Positions 15,305 to 23,111 of a DNA stretch of 64,000 bases are shown in pieces; within the stretch, counting starts at the first letter, position 1; every line of letters starts with the position of its first letter. Position numbers and translations under genes: made by a program. This DNA comes from Streptomyces guryensis (GTDB lineage Bacteria > Actinomycetota > Actinomycetes > Streptomycetales > Streptomycetaceae), in contig NZ_JAJSBI010000014.1 of assembly GCF_021261325.1 (NCBI RefSeq), positions 62,001 through 126,000 on the forward strand, written 5' to 3'. The notes beneath the pieces were generated by a model. The model was not told the origin of the DNA, did not search any database, and worked only from the letters and a program-made list of their open reading frames with translations.

Positions 15305-16435
15305 GTGACACAGCGCGTGCTCATCGCCGCGGACAAGTTCAAGGGGTCGCTGACGGCCGTGCAGGTCGCCGAGCGGGTCACGGCCGGGCTGCGCCGGGTC
15401 GTGCCGGAGCTCCAGGTGGAGTCGCTGCCCGTGGCCGACGGCGGCGACGGGACCGTGGACGCGGCGGTCGCGGCCGGTTTCGAGCGGCGCGAGGTGCGCG
15501 TCGCGGGGCCGCTGGGCGACGAAGTGACGGCGGCCTTCGCCCTGCGTGCGGGCACGGCGGTCGTGGAGATGGCGGAGGCCAGTGGCCTGCAGCGACTGCC
15601 GGCCGGCGTCTTCGCCCCGCTCACGGCGTCCACGTACGGCTCCGGTGAACTGCTGCGGGCCGCGTTGGACGCGGGCGCGCGCACGATCGTCTTCGGCGTC
15701 GGCGGCAGCGCGACCACCGACGGCGGCGCCGGAATGCTGTCAGCACTGGGCGCGCGGTTCCGTGACGCGGACGGGGAGCCAATTCCCCCGGGCGGCGGCG
15801 GACTGAGCGAACTCGCCTCCGCCGACCTGTCCGGCCTGGACCCGCGTCTCGCCTCCGTCGAACTGGTCCTGGCGAGCGACGTCGACAACCCGCTGACCGG
15901 CCCGAAGGGCGCACCCGCCGTCTACGGCCCGCAGAAGGGCGCCTCCCCGGACGACGTGGAGGCCCTGGACACGGCCCTCGCGCACTACGCGAAGGTGCTG
16001 GAGGACGCGGTCGGCGGAAAGGCGGCGGAATTCGCTGCCTCCCCGGGCGCGGGCGCGGCCGGCGGTATCGGCTACGGCGCCCTGCTCCTCGGCGCCGGTT
16101 TCCGCCCCGGCATCGAGGTGATGCTCGACGTGCTCGGCTTCGCGCCGGCGCTGGAGTGGGCGGACCTGGTGATCACCGGCGAGGGTTCCCTGGACGAGCA
16201 GACCCTGCACGGCAAGGCCCCGGCAGGCGTCGCCGCCGCCGCACGCGCCGCGGACAAGGAGGTCGTGGCGGTGTGCGGGCGGCTGGCGCTGCCGCCGGAC
16301 GCGCTGGGGCGGGCGGGGATCCGGCGGGCGTACCCGCTGACCTCCGTCGAGCCGGACGTGGCGAAGTGCATCGCGGACGCCGGACCGATCCTGGAGCGGG
16401 TGGCGGAGGAGATCGGCCGGGACTTCCTGACCTGA
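15305..16435 (+). CDS. glxK: Glycerate kinase
   Basis: 376 residues from GTG with AAGGGGA upstream. The start RVLIAADKFKGSLTAVQVA and PVADGGDGTVDAA are diagnostic of the GlxK/GarK family (glycerate 2-kinase type); ATTDGGAGMLSALGARF and ITGEGSLDEQTLHGKAP are further conserved blocks. It phosphorylates D-glycerate with ATP, feeding glyoxylate- or serine-derived carbon into glycolysis. It is monocistronic here, ended by the hairpin at 16644-16680. It lies close to the ethylmalonyl-CoA cluster, which makes glyoxylate, so a metabolic link is possible but unproven. Confidence 0.93.
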   Translation: MTQRVLIAADKFKGSLTAVQVAERVTAGLRRVVPELQVESLPVADGGDGTVDAAVAAGFERREVRVAGPLGDEVTAAFALRAGTAVVEMAEASGLQRLPAGVFAPLTASTYGSGELLRAALDAGARTIVFGVGGSATTDGGAGMLSALGARFRDADGEPIPPGGGGLSELASADLSGLDPRLASVELVLASDVDNPLTGPKGAPAVYGPQKGASPDDVEALDTALAHYAKVLEDAVGGKAAEFAASPGAGAAGGIGYGALLLGAGFRPGIEVMLDVLGFAPALEWADLVITGEGSLDEQTLHGKAPAGVAAAARAADKEVVAVCGRLALPPDALGRAGIRRAYPLTSVEPDVAKCIADAGPILERVAEEIGRDFLT

Positions 16436-16489
16436 GACCGGGCTTTTTCCGCCCCCGCCGCCCCTACCCGTCCCGTACCGGGGGCCGGC

Positions 16490-16615
16490 CCCCGGACCCC
16501 CGCTCCTCAAACGCCGGAGGGGCTGATTTTGATCTTTTCACAGCCCGTCCGGCGTCTGAGGAAGAGGCCGTTCAGGCCGAAAGCGGGGGGTCTGGGGGGC
16601 GGCAGCCCTGGACGG
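16490..16615. repeat. Dispersed intergenic palindromic element
   Basis: The core arms are 16505-16525 and 16541-16561, 21 bp each with two mismatches (CCTCAAACGCCGGAGGGGC on the left), around a 15-bp AT-richer loop. Outer segments GACCCCCGCT and AGCGGGGGGTCT extend the fold. I recall the core as a frequent intergenic repeat in streptomycetes; that was not checked. It lies between glxK and the shared terminator. Confidence 0.65.
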
Positions 16616-16643
16616 CGCCCGCACCAGCGCCGAGCACCGCAAC

Positions 16644-16680
16644 ACGAAGGGCCCCGAACCAATGGTTCGGGGCCCTTCGT
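16644..16680. terminator. Bidirectional terminator between glxK and pssA
   Basis: Perfect 17-bp arms, ACGAAGGGCCCCGAACC (16644-16660) and its complement (16664-16680), close on a 3-base AAT loop. It starts 16 bp beyond the pssA stop on the minus strand and 208 bp beyond glxK, and can serve both. Confidence 0.85.
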
Positions 16681-16696
16681 CGTCATCCAAGCGCCG

Positions 16697-17551
16697 CTAC
16701 GGCAACTGCGCCGCCCGCGCCTCACGCCGGTTGTCGCGGAAGTTGTTCACCCGGCGAGCCGTGGCGAACAGGGGAATCACCGCACCGGTGACCAGCTGGA
16801 GCGCACACCCCGTCTGGAGGAGCAGCTGGCCGCTCGGGGCGTCGAACGCCCAGGCCGCCAGCAGTCCCATCGACACGACGATCCAGGACAGCATCGCCAC
16901 CGCGAGCCGCCCCCGCGGCTTCGGGTACTCGACCCGGCTCACCATCAGCCAGGCCGTGCCGAGGATCGCCAGGAGCGTCGCCACGAAGGGCAGCTCCAAC
17001 AGGACGATCGAGACGACCGTCAGTGCGCCGAACGGTGATGGCATGCCCTGGAACATGCCGTTCGGGACGGACACGCACGAGAATCTGGCCAGCCGCAGCA
17101 CCACGGCCAGGAGCACCACGATTGCCCCGACCGCAGCCACCCGCTGATGCGCGTCGTCCGCGACCATGCCATAGACGAGCACGAAGTAAGCCGGCGCCAG
17201 ACCGAAGCTGATCAGGTCCGACAGGTTGTCCAGCTCCGCGCCCATGGGGGAGGAGCGCAGCTTGCGCGCCACCAGGCCGTCGAACAGGTCGAAGACCGCC
17301 GCACACAGCATCAGGATGACCGCCGTGGCCGCGCTGTGGCGGGCCATGCCCGTTTCCTGGTCGCCGGTGAGGTGCGGGATCAGGATGCCGGTGGTGGTGA
17401 AGTACACCGCCATGAAGCCGCACGTGGCGTTGCCGAGGGTGAGGGTGTCCGCTATTGAGAGGCGGAGAGAGAGGGGCATCTCCTCCTCTTCGTCCACCTC
17501 GTCGGCCTCGGGCACCCAGCCCGCCTGGGTATCAGGATCAATCACGGTCAA
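16697..17551 (-). CDS. pssA: CDP-diacylglycerol--serine O-phosphatidyltransferase
   Basis: 284 residues. The CDP-alcohol phosphotransferase motif lies at residues ~88-112: FDLFDGLVAR, then GAELDNLSD. The spacing between Arg96 and Gly104 is seven residues, one fewer than the usual eight by my count. About eight hydrophobic helices follow an acidic leader (VDEEEEM). It makes phosphatidylserine from CDP-diacylglycerol and serine at the membrane. It overlaps the end of psd by 14 bp, so the two steps to phosphatidylethanolamine are coupled. Confidence 0.93.
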   Translation of the reverse strand: MTVIDPDTQAGWVPEADEVDEEEEMPLSLRLSIADTLTLGNATCGFMAVYFTTTGILIPHLTGDQETGMARHSAATAVILMLCAAVFDLFDGLVARKLRSSPMGAELDNLSDLISFGLAPAYFVLVYGMVADDAHQRVAAVGAIVVLLAVVLRLARFSCVSVPNGMFQGMPSPFGALTVVSIVLLELPFVATLLAILGTAWLMVSRVEYPKPRGRLAVAMLSWIVVSMGLLAAWAFDAPSGQLLLQTGCALQLVTGAVIPLFATARRVNNFRDNRREARAAQLP

Positions 17552-18194
17552 TGCGAGTCACCCCAGCCACGGTCTTCTGCCCGACCTCGACCGCGACCTC
17601 CACGCCCTCGGGCAGGTAGATGTCGACGCGCGAGCCGAAGCGGATCAGACCGATGCGGTCACCCTGCTCGACCTTCGTGCCCTGCGGGATGTAGGGGACG
17701 ATGCGACGGGCCACGGCGCCGGCGATCTGGATCATCTCGATGTCGCCGAGTTCGGTGTCGAAGTGCCAGACTACGCGCTCGTTGTTCTCGCTCTCCTTGT
17801 TGAACGCCGGAACGAACCCGCCGGGGATGTGCTCGACCGACGTCACCGTGCCGGAGAGCGGCGCCCGGTTGACGTGGACGTTGAGCGGGCTCATGAAGAT
17901 CGCGACGCGGGTCCGGCCGTCCTTCCACGGCATGATGCTCTGCACCACACCGTCGGCGGGCGAGATGACCCGGCCCGGGGCGATCTCGCGCTCGGGGTCG
18001 CGGAAGAACCACAGCATGCCCGCCGCGAGCGCGGTGGCGGGCACGGCCACGGCCTTGGCGACGCCGGAGCGGCGCGCACGGGCCAGGCTGAGGGCTGCGG
18101 TGGCGACGGTCGGCAGAAGCCACGGCGATGCTCCGCGCGCGAGGCGTACGCCGGCCCGGCTGTCGCGAGGTGCAGAGGTTTGGCTGTGGGGCAT
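17538..18194 (-). CDS. psd: Phosphatidylserine decarboxylase, short form
   Basis: 218 residues from the ATG at 18194 with GAAGGT upstream. The pyruvoyl enzyme precursor self-cleaves between Gly187 and Ser188 in IRFGSRVDIYLPEGV, giving alpha and beta chains. Conserved blocks are FFRDPEREIAPGRVISPADG and FMSPLNVHVNR. It is the short, soluble-tail type rather than the long E. coli form; one hydrophobic region at about 25-65 anchors it. It converts phosphatidylserine to phosphatidylethanolamine. pssA follows with a 14-bp overlap. Confidence 0.93.
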   Translation of the reverse strand: MPHSQTSAPRDSRAGVRLARGASPWLLPTVATAALSLARARRSGVAKAVAVPATALAAGMLWFFRDPEREIAPGRVISPADGVVQSIMPWKDGRTRVAIFMSPLNVHVNRAPLSGTVTSVEHIPGGFVPAFNKESENNERVVWHFDTELGDIEMIQIAGAVARRIVPYIPQGTKVEQGDRIGLIRFGSRVDIYLPEGVEVAVEVGQKTVAGVTRIDRD

Positions 18195-18317
18195 GGATGA
18201 CCTTCGTAGCGGATGATGCCGCGCTGTAACGGGGGACGGCGGCTTTCCCGGGATGGTACCGGTCGCGGGCCACAACTGGGCAAGCCAGGAAGCCGAGTCG
18301 GCGGCCGAAGAGTGCTG

Positions 18318-18354
18318 ACGGGGTGTGATCTTCTTCTCCAAGAAAACACCCCGT
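18318..18354 (-). terminator. Hairpin between the acyl-CoA dehydrogenase and psd
   Basis: ACGGGGTGT (18318-18326) pairs perfectly with ACACCCCGT (18346-18354), and an inner TTCTT/AAGAA stem (18331-18335, 18340-18344) closes on CTCC. It starts 10 bp past the acyl-CoA dehydrogenase stop (18365), so it could end the ethylmalonyl-CoA operon before psd. Confidence 0.65.
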
Positions 18355-18364
18355 ATCCGGACAT

Positions 18365-19570
18365 CTAACCCTGGAACCGATACTCTTCGAGCAACCTGCG
18401 ACCGATGATCATTTTTTGGATCTCGGCGGTACCTTCACCGATCAGCAACATCGGGGCCTCGCGGTAGAGGCGCTCGATCTCGTACTCCTTGGAGAAGCCG
18501 TAGCCGCCGTGGATCCGGAAGGCGTCCTCCACGACCTCCTTGCAGTACTCGGAGGCGAGGTACTTCGCCATACCGGCCTCAAGGTCGTTTCGTTCCCCGG
18601 AGTCCTTTTTGCGTGCCGCGTTGACCATCATGGCATGCGCGGCCTCGACCTTGGTAGCCATCTCGGCCAGCTTGAACTGGATGGCCTGGTGCTGGGCGAT
18701 CGGCTTGCCGAAGGTGTGGCGCTGCTGGGCGTACTGGACGCCGAGCTCGAAGGCACGCTGAGCGACGCCGCAGCCACGCGCCGCCACGTTCACACGGCCG
18801 ACCTCCACGCCGTCCATCATTTGGTAAAAACCTCGGCCGGTCTCCCCGCCGAGCACACGGTTGGCCGGAATCCGCAGGCCATCCATGATCAGCTCGGTGG
18901 TGTCGACTCCCTTGTAGCCCATCTTGTCGATCTTCCCGGGGATGGTGAGGCCGGGACGGACCTCGCCGAAGCCGGGCTCCTTCTCGACAAGGAAGGTCGT
19001 CATCGACTTGTGGGGCGCGGTGCCCTCGGGGTGTCCTTCATCACTTCGGACCAGTACGGCGACCAGACTTGACGTTCCGCCGTTCGTCAGCCACATCTTC
19101 TGGCCGTTGAGGACGTACTCGTCGCCGTCCTTGACCGCCTTGGAGGTGATGGCGGACACGTCCGAGCCGAGGCCCGGCTCCGACATCGAGAAGGCGCCGC
19201 GGATGTCGCCGGCCGCCATGCGAGGCAGGAAGTGGTCCTTCTGCTCCTGCGTGCCGTGCTGCTTGAGCATGTACGCCACGATGAAGTGCGTGTTGATGAT
19301 GCCGGACACCGACATCCAGCCACGGGCGATCTCCTCGACGCACAGGGCGTAGGTGAGGAGCGACTCGCCCAGGCCCCCGTACTCCTCGGGGATCATCAGG
19401 CCGAACAGCCCGAGTTCCTTGAGGCCGTCGACGATCTGCTGCGGGTACTCGTCGCGGTGCTCCAGCTCGGTGGCGACCGGGATGATCTCCTTGTCCACGA
19501 AGTCGCGGACGGTGGAGAGGATCTCCTGCTGGATGTCGGTCAGACCGGCGGTCTGGGCGAGGCGTGCCAT
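18365..19570 (-). CDS. Acyl-CoA dehydrogenase, probable methylsuccinyl-CoA dehydrogenase
   Basis: 401 residues from the ATG at 19570 with AGGAGGGC upstream. FAD family signatures are FSMSEPGLGSDVSA and, near the C-terminus, LLIGEGTAEIQKMIIGRRLL. It is the last gene of the ethylmalonyl-CoA cluster, 5 bp after the hydratase gene. The route needs oxidation of methylsuccinyl-CoA to mesaconyl-CoA, which is the natural role here. The proteobacterial enzyme for that step is longer, about 550 residues as I recall, so the assignment rests on context rather than on unique residues. Confidence 0.88.
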   Translation of the reverse strand: MARLAQTAGLTDIQQEILSTVRDFVDKEIIPVATELEHRDEYPQQIVDGLKELGLFGLMIPEEYGGLGESLLTYALCVEEIARGWMSVSGIINTHFIVAYMLKQHGTQEQKDHFLPRMAAGDIRGAFSMSEPGLGSDVSAITSKAVKDGDEYVLNGQKMWLTNGGTSSLVAVLVRSDEGHPEGTAPHKSMTTFLVEKEPGFGEVRPGLTIPGKIDKMGYKGVDTTELIMDGLRIPANRVLGGETGRGFYQMMDGVEVGRVNVAARGCGVAQRAFELGVQYAQQRHTFGKPIAQHQAIQFKLAEMATKVEAAHAMMVNAARKKDSGERNDLEAGMAKYLASEYCKEVVEDAFRIHGGYGFSKEYEIERLYREAPMLLIGEGTAEIQKMIIGRRLLEEYRFQG

Positions 19571-19575
19571 GGGGC

Positions 19576-20082
19576 TCAGCCCTCCTGAAGTTCCGGGCGG
19601 CCCGGCTGCTCGCCGCCGCGCTCCTTGATGTATGTCTCGGTCGGCACCATCACCTTGCGGCGGAACACGCAGACCAGGGTGCCGTCCTGCTTGTAGCCCT
19701 TGGTCTCGACGTAGACGATCCCGCGGTCGTTCTTCGACTTCGACGGCCACTTGTCGAGCACGGTCGTCTGGCCGTAGATGGTGTCGCCGTGGAAGGTCGG
19801 CGCCACGTGCTTGAGCGACTCGATCTCCAGGTTGGCGATCGCCTTGCCGGAGATGTCCGGCACCGACATGCCGAGCAGGAGCGAGTAGATGTAGTTCCCG
19901 ACGACGACGTTCTTGCCGAAGTCCGTCGTCTTCTCCGCATAGTTGGTGTCCATGTGGAGGGGGTGGTGGTTCATGGTGAGGAGACAGAACAGGTGGTCGT
20001 CGTACTCGGTGACCGTCTTGCCCGGCCAGTGCTTGTACGTCGCCCCGACCTCGAACTCCTCGTAGGTGCGTCCGAACTGCAT
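19576..20082 (-). CDS. MaoC-like hydratase, probable mesaconyl-CoA hydratase
   Basis: 168 residues with a single hot-dog domain. The hydratase active site pattern is NHHPLHMDTNYAEKT (Asp and His) followed by GNYIYSLLLGM. It would hydrate mesaconyl-CoA to beta-methylmalyl-CoA (or catalyse the reverse) in the ethylmalonyl-CoA route. It starts 1 bp after the lyase stop, with GGAGG inside the lyase 3' end, and ends 5 bp before the acyl-CoA dehydrogenase. It is about half the length of the two-domain proteobacterial enzyme, so it may act as a dimer in its place. Confidence 0.88.
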   Translation of the reverse strand: MQFGRTYEEFEVGATYKHWPGKTVTEYDDHLFCLLTMNHHPLHMDTNYAEKTTDFGKNVVVGNYIYSLLLGMSVPDISGKAIANLEIESLKHVAPTFHGDTIYGQTTVLDKWPSKSKNDRGIVYVETKGYKQDGTLVCVFRRKVMVPTETYIKERGGEQPGRPELQEG

Positions 20083-20083
20083 C

Positions 20084-21049
20084 TCAGGCCTCCGGGATCT
20101 CGAACTTGGAGGTGCGCTGCATGCCGGCCGCGCGGCCCTTGCCGGAGATGACCAGCGCCATCTTGCGGCTGGCCTCGTCGATCATCTCGTCGCCGATCAT
20201 CGCCGAGCCCTTCTTGCCGCCCGCCTCGGACGTGAAGTACTCGTACGCGTCCAGGATCAGCTCGGCGTGGTCGTAGTCCTCCTGAGAGGGCGAGAAGATC
20301 TCGTTGGACGCCTCGACCTGGCCCGGGTGCAGCACCCACTTGCCGTCGAAGCCGAGCGCGGCGGCGCGCTGGGCGACCTCGCGGTAGCCGTCGACATTGC
20401 GGATCTGGAGGTAGGGGCCGTCGATCGCCTGGAGGTTGTTGGCACGGGCGGCCATCAGGATCTTCATCAGGATGTAGTGGTAGGCGTCCGCCGGGTAGCC
20501 GGGCGGCTGCTCGCCCACGACCAGCGACTTCATGTTGATCGACGCCATGAAGTCGGCCGGGCCGAAGATGATCGTCTCGACGCGCTGCGAGGCCGTCGCG
20601 ATCTCGTTGACGTTGTTGAGGCCCTGGGCGTTCTCGATCTGCGCCTCGATGCCGATCTTGCCGACCTCGAAGCCCATGGTCTTCTCGATCTGGGTCAGCA
20701 GGAGGTCGAGGGCGACGACCTGCTGGGCGGTCTGCACCTTCGGCAGCATGATGCAGTCGAGGTTCTGGCCGGCCCCCTCGACGACCGTGACGACATCGCG
20801 GTACGTCCACTCGGTCGTCCAGTCGTTGACGCGCACGACCCTCGTCTTGCCGGTCCAGTCACCCTCGTTGAGGAACTTGACGATGGTGTGCCGCGCCTCG
20901 GGCTTGGCGAGCGGGGCGCATGCGTCCTCCAGGTCGAGGAAGACCTGGTCGGCGGGGAGGCCCTGCGCCTTCTCCAGGAAGCGGGGGTTGCTTCCGGGGA
21001 CCGCGAGGCAGGAGCGTCGCGGACGCAGACGGTTGACGGGCGTGGTCAT
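20084..21049 (-). CDS. CitE/HpcH-like lyase, probable malyl-CoA/beta-methylmalyl-CoA lyase
   Basis: 321 residues. CitE-like TIM barrel markers are RRSCLAVPGSNPRFLEKA, VFLDLEDACAPLAK (substrate and metal Glu/Asp), IEAQIENAQGL, IIFGPADFMASIN and GKWVLHPGQVEASNEIF. In this pathway the enzyme splits beta-methylmalyl-CoA to glyoxylate and propionyl-CoA, and may also act on malyl-CoA. Its ATG overlaps the mutase stop as ATGA. Context between ecm and the MaoC gene strongly supports the assignment. Confidence 0.88.
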   Translation of the reverse strand: MTTPVNRLRPRRSCLAVPGSNPRFLEKAQGLPADQVFLDLEDACAPLAKPEARHTIVKFLNEGDWTGKTRVVRVNDWTTEWTYRDVVTVVEGAGQNLDCIMLPKVQTAQQVVALDLLLTQIEKTMGFEVGKIGIEAQIENAQGLNNVNEIATASQRVETIIFGPADFMASINMKSLVVGEQPPGYPADAYHYILMKILMAARANNLQAIDGPYLQIRNVDGYREVAQRAAALGFDGKWVLHPGQVEASNEIFSPSQEDYDHAELILDAYEYFTSEAGGKKGSAMIGDEMIDEASRKMALVISGKGRAAGMQRTSKFEIPEA

Positions 21050-23094
21050 GCGGGGACCTCCAGGGGGTCGAGCTTGTTCGCTGTCCGGATCTCGTCGACG
21101 ATGCGGCCGATGATTCCGGTGATGTCGAAGTCCTTCGGGGTGAAGACCGCGGCCACTCCGGCGGCTCGCAGCTGTTCGGCGTCACCATTGGGGATGATGC
21201 CACCGGCGATCACCGGTATATCTGTGGCACCGGCCACACGGAGGCGGTCCAGTACGTCCGGGACCAGCTGGGCGTGCGAACCGGAGAGGATGGACAGGCC
21301 GACCGCGTGCACGTCCTCGGCGAGGGCCGCGTCCACGATCTGCTCGGGCGTCAGGCGGATGCCCTGGTAGACCACCTCGAAGCCGGCGTCACGGGCCCGC
21401 ACGGCGATCTGCTCGGCGCCGTTGGAGTGCCCGTCCAGGCCGGGCTTGCCGACCAGGAAGCGGAGCTTGCCGACGCCCAGGTCCTTCGCCGTCAGGTCGA
21501 CCTTGCGGCGGACCTCGGACATGGCCGAGCCCTCCTCGGCGGGGACGGCCACCGGCGCGGACGACACGCCGGTCGGCGCCCGGAACTCCCCGAAGACCTC
21601 GCGCAGGGCTCCGGCCCACTCGCCGGTCGTGGCGCCCGCACGGGCGCACTCCAGGGTGGCCTCCATGAGGTTGCCGGTGCCCTTGGCGGCCTCCTTCAGC
21701 TTCTCCAGCGCCTTGCACGGGCGCGGGTGGTTGAAGGGCGGCTGGTAGCGGGTGTCGCGCCAGTGCTGCAGTGACGAGATGACCCGCGCCTCGACGGCTG
21801 GATCGACTGTCTGGATTGCTGTATCGAGATCGGCAGTCAATGGATTCGGCTCGGTCGTCTCGAAGATGTTGACGCCGACGATCTTCTCTTGACCGGACTC
21901 GATACGGGCCCGGCGCTCCGCGTGCGAGGAGACGAGCTGCGACTTGAGATAGCCGGACTCGACGGCGGCCATCGCGCCGCCCATCTCCTGGATCCGGTCG
22001 ATCTCGGCGAAGGACTCCTCGACGAGCTTCGCGACCTTCGCCTCGATGACATGGGATCCCTCGAAGATGTCCGCGTACTCCAGCAGGTCGCTCTCGTACG
22101 CAAGCACCTGCTGCATGCGCAGCGACCACTGCTGGTCCCAGGGGCGGGGCAGGCCGAGGGCCTCGTTCCAGGCGGGCAGTTGCACGGCACGCGCGCGTGC
22201 GTCCTTGGAGAGCGTCACGGCCAGCATCTCCAGGACGATCCGCTGGATGTTGTTCTCCGGCTGGGCCTCGGTGAGGCCCAGGGAGTTGACCTGGACGCCG
22301 TAGCGGAAGCGCCGGTGCTTGGGGTCCTCGATGCCGTACCGCTCGCGCGTGATCCGGTCCCAGATGCGGCCGAAGGCGCGCATCTTGCACATCTCCTCGA
22401 CGAACCGGACTCCGGCGTTCACGAAGAAGGAGATACGGCCGACGACGTCGCCCATGCGCTCCTGCGGCACCTGGCCGCTGTCACGCACCGCGTCCAGCAC
22501 GGCGATCGCCGTCGACATCGCGTACGCGATCTCCTGGACCGGTGTGGCGCCCGCCTCCTGCAGGTGGTAGCTGCAGATGTTGATCGGGTTCCACTTCGGG
22601 ATGTGGGAGACCGTGTACGCGATCATGTCCGTCGTCAGACGGAGGCTCGGCCCCGGCGGGAAGACGTGCGTCCCGCGGGACAGGTACTCCTTGACGATGT
22701 CGTTCTGGGTCGTGCCCTGGAGCTTGGTGATGTCCGCACCCTGCTCCTCGGCGACGACCTGGTAGAGCGCCAGCAGCCACATGGCGGTGGCGTTGATCGT
22801 CATCGAGGTGTTCATCTGCTCCAGGGGGATGTCCTGGAACAGCCGGCGCATGTCACCGAGGTGTGCGATCGGCACGCCGACCCGGCCGACCTCGCCGCGG
22901 GCGAGGATGTGGTCGGAGTCGTAGCCGGTCTGCGTCGGCAGGTCGAACGCGACCGACAGGCCGGTCTGGCCCTTGGCGAGGTTGCGGCGGTACAGCTCGT
23001 TGGACGCCTCGGCCGTGGAGTGACCGGCGTACGTGCGCATGAGCCACGGCCGGTCCTTCTCCCGCGCGCCTTCGGCGGGCTGACGCTCAGTCAT
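21046..23094 (-). CDS. ecm: Ethylmalonyl-CoA mutase (adenosylcobalamin-dependent, MeaA type)
   Basis: 682 residues. The N-terminal TIM barrel of acyl-CoA mutases has RTYAGHSTAEASNELYRRNL and GLSVAFDLPTQTGYDSD. The C-terminal B12-binding domain (from about residue 545) has the base-off motif D-G-H-S-N-G in GKPGLDGHSNGAEQIA, then GLSILSGSHAQ and IAGGIIPNGD. The two domains are joined by a variable acidic linker. It isomerises ethylmalonyl-CoA to methylsuccinyl-CoA. It lies 17 bp downstream of ccr and overlaps the lyase gene by 4 bp. The older name meaA is used for the same family. Confidence 0.9.
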   Translation of the reverse strand: MTERQPAEGAREKDRPWLMRTYAGHSTAEASNELYRRNLAKGQTGLSVAFDLPTQTGYDSDHILARGEVGRVGVPIAHLGDMRRLFQDIPLEQMNTSMTINATAMWLLALYQVVAEEQGADITKLQGTTQNDIVKEYLSRGTHVFPPGPSLRLTTDMIAYTVSHIPKWNPINICSYHLQEAGATPVQEIAYAMSTAIAVLDAVRDSGQVPQERMGDVVGRISFFVNAGVRFVEEMCKMRAFGRIWDRITRERYGIEDPKHRRFRYGVQVNSLGLTEAQPENNIQRIVLEMLAVTLSKDARARAVQLPAWNEALGLPRPWDQQWSLRMQQVLAYESDLLEYADIFEGSHVIEAKVAKLVEESFAEIDRIQEMGGAMAAVESGYLKSQLVSSHAERRARIESGQEKIVGVNIFETTEPNPLTADLDTAIQTVDPAVEARVISSLQHWRDTRYQPPFNHPRPCKALEKLKEAAKGTGNLMEATLECARAGATTGEWAGALREVFGEFRAPTGVSSAPVAVPAEEGSAMSEVRRKVDLTAKDLGVGKLRFLVGKPGLDGHSNGAEQIAVRARDAGFEVVYQGIRLTPEQIVDAALAEDVHAVGLSILSGSHAQLVPDVLDRLRVAGATDIPVIAGGIIPNGDAEQLRAAGVAAVFTPKDFDITGIIGRIVDEIRTANKLDPLEVPA

Positions 23095-23111
23095 CTATGA
23101 CCCCGGGTGTC

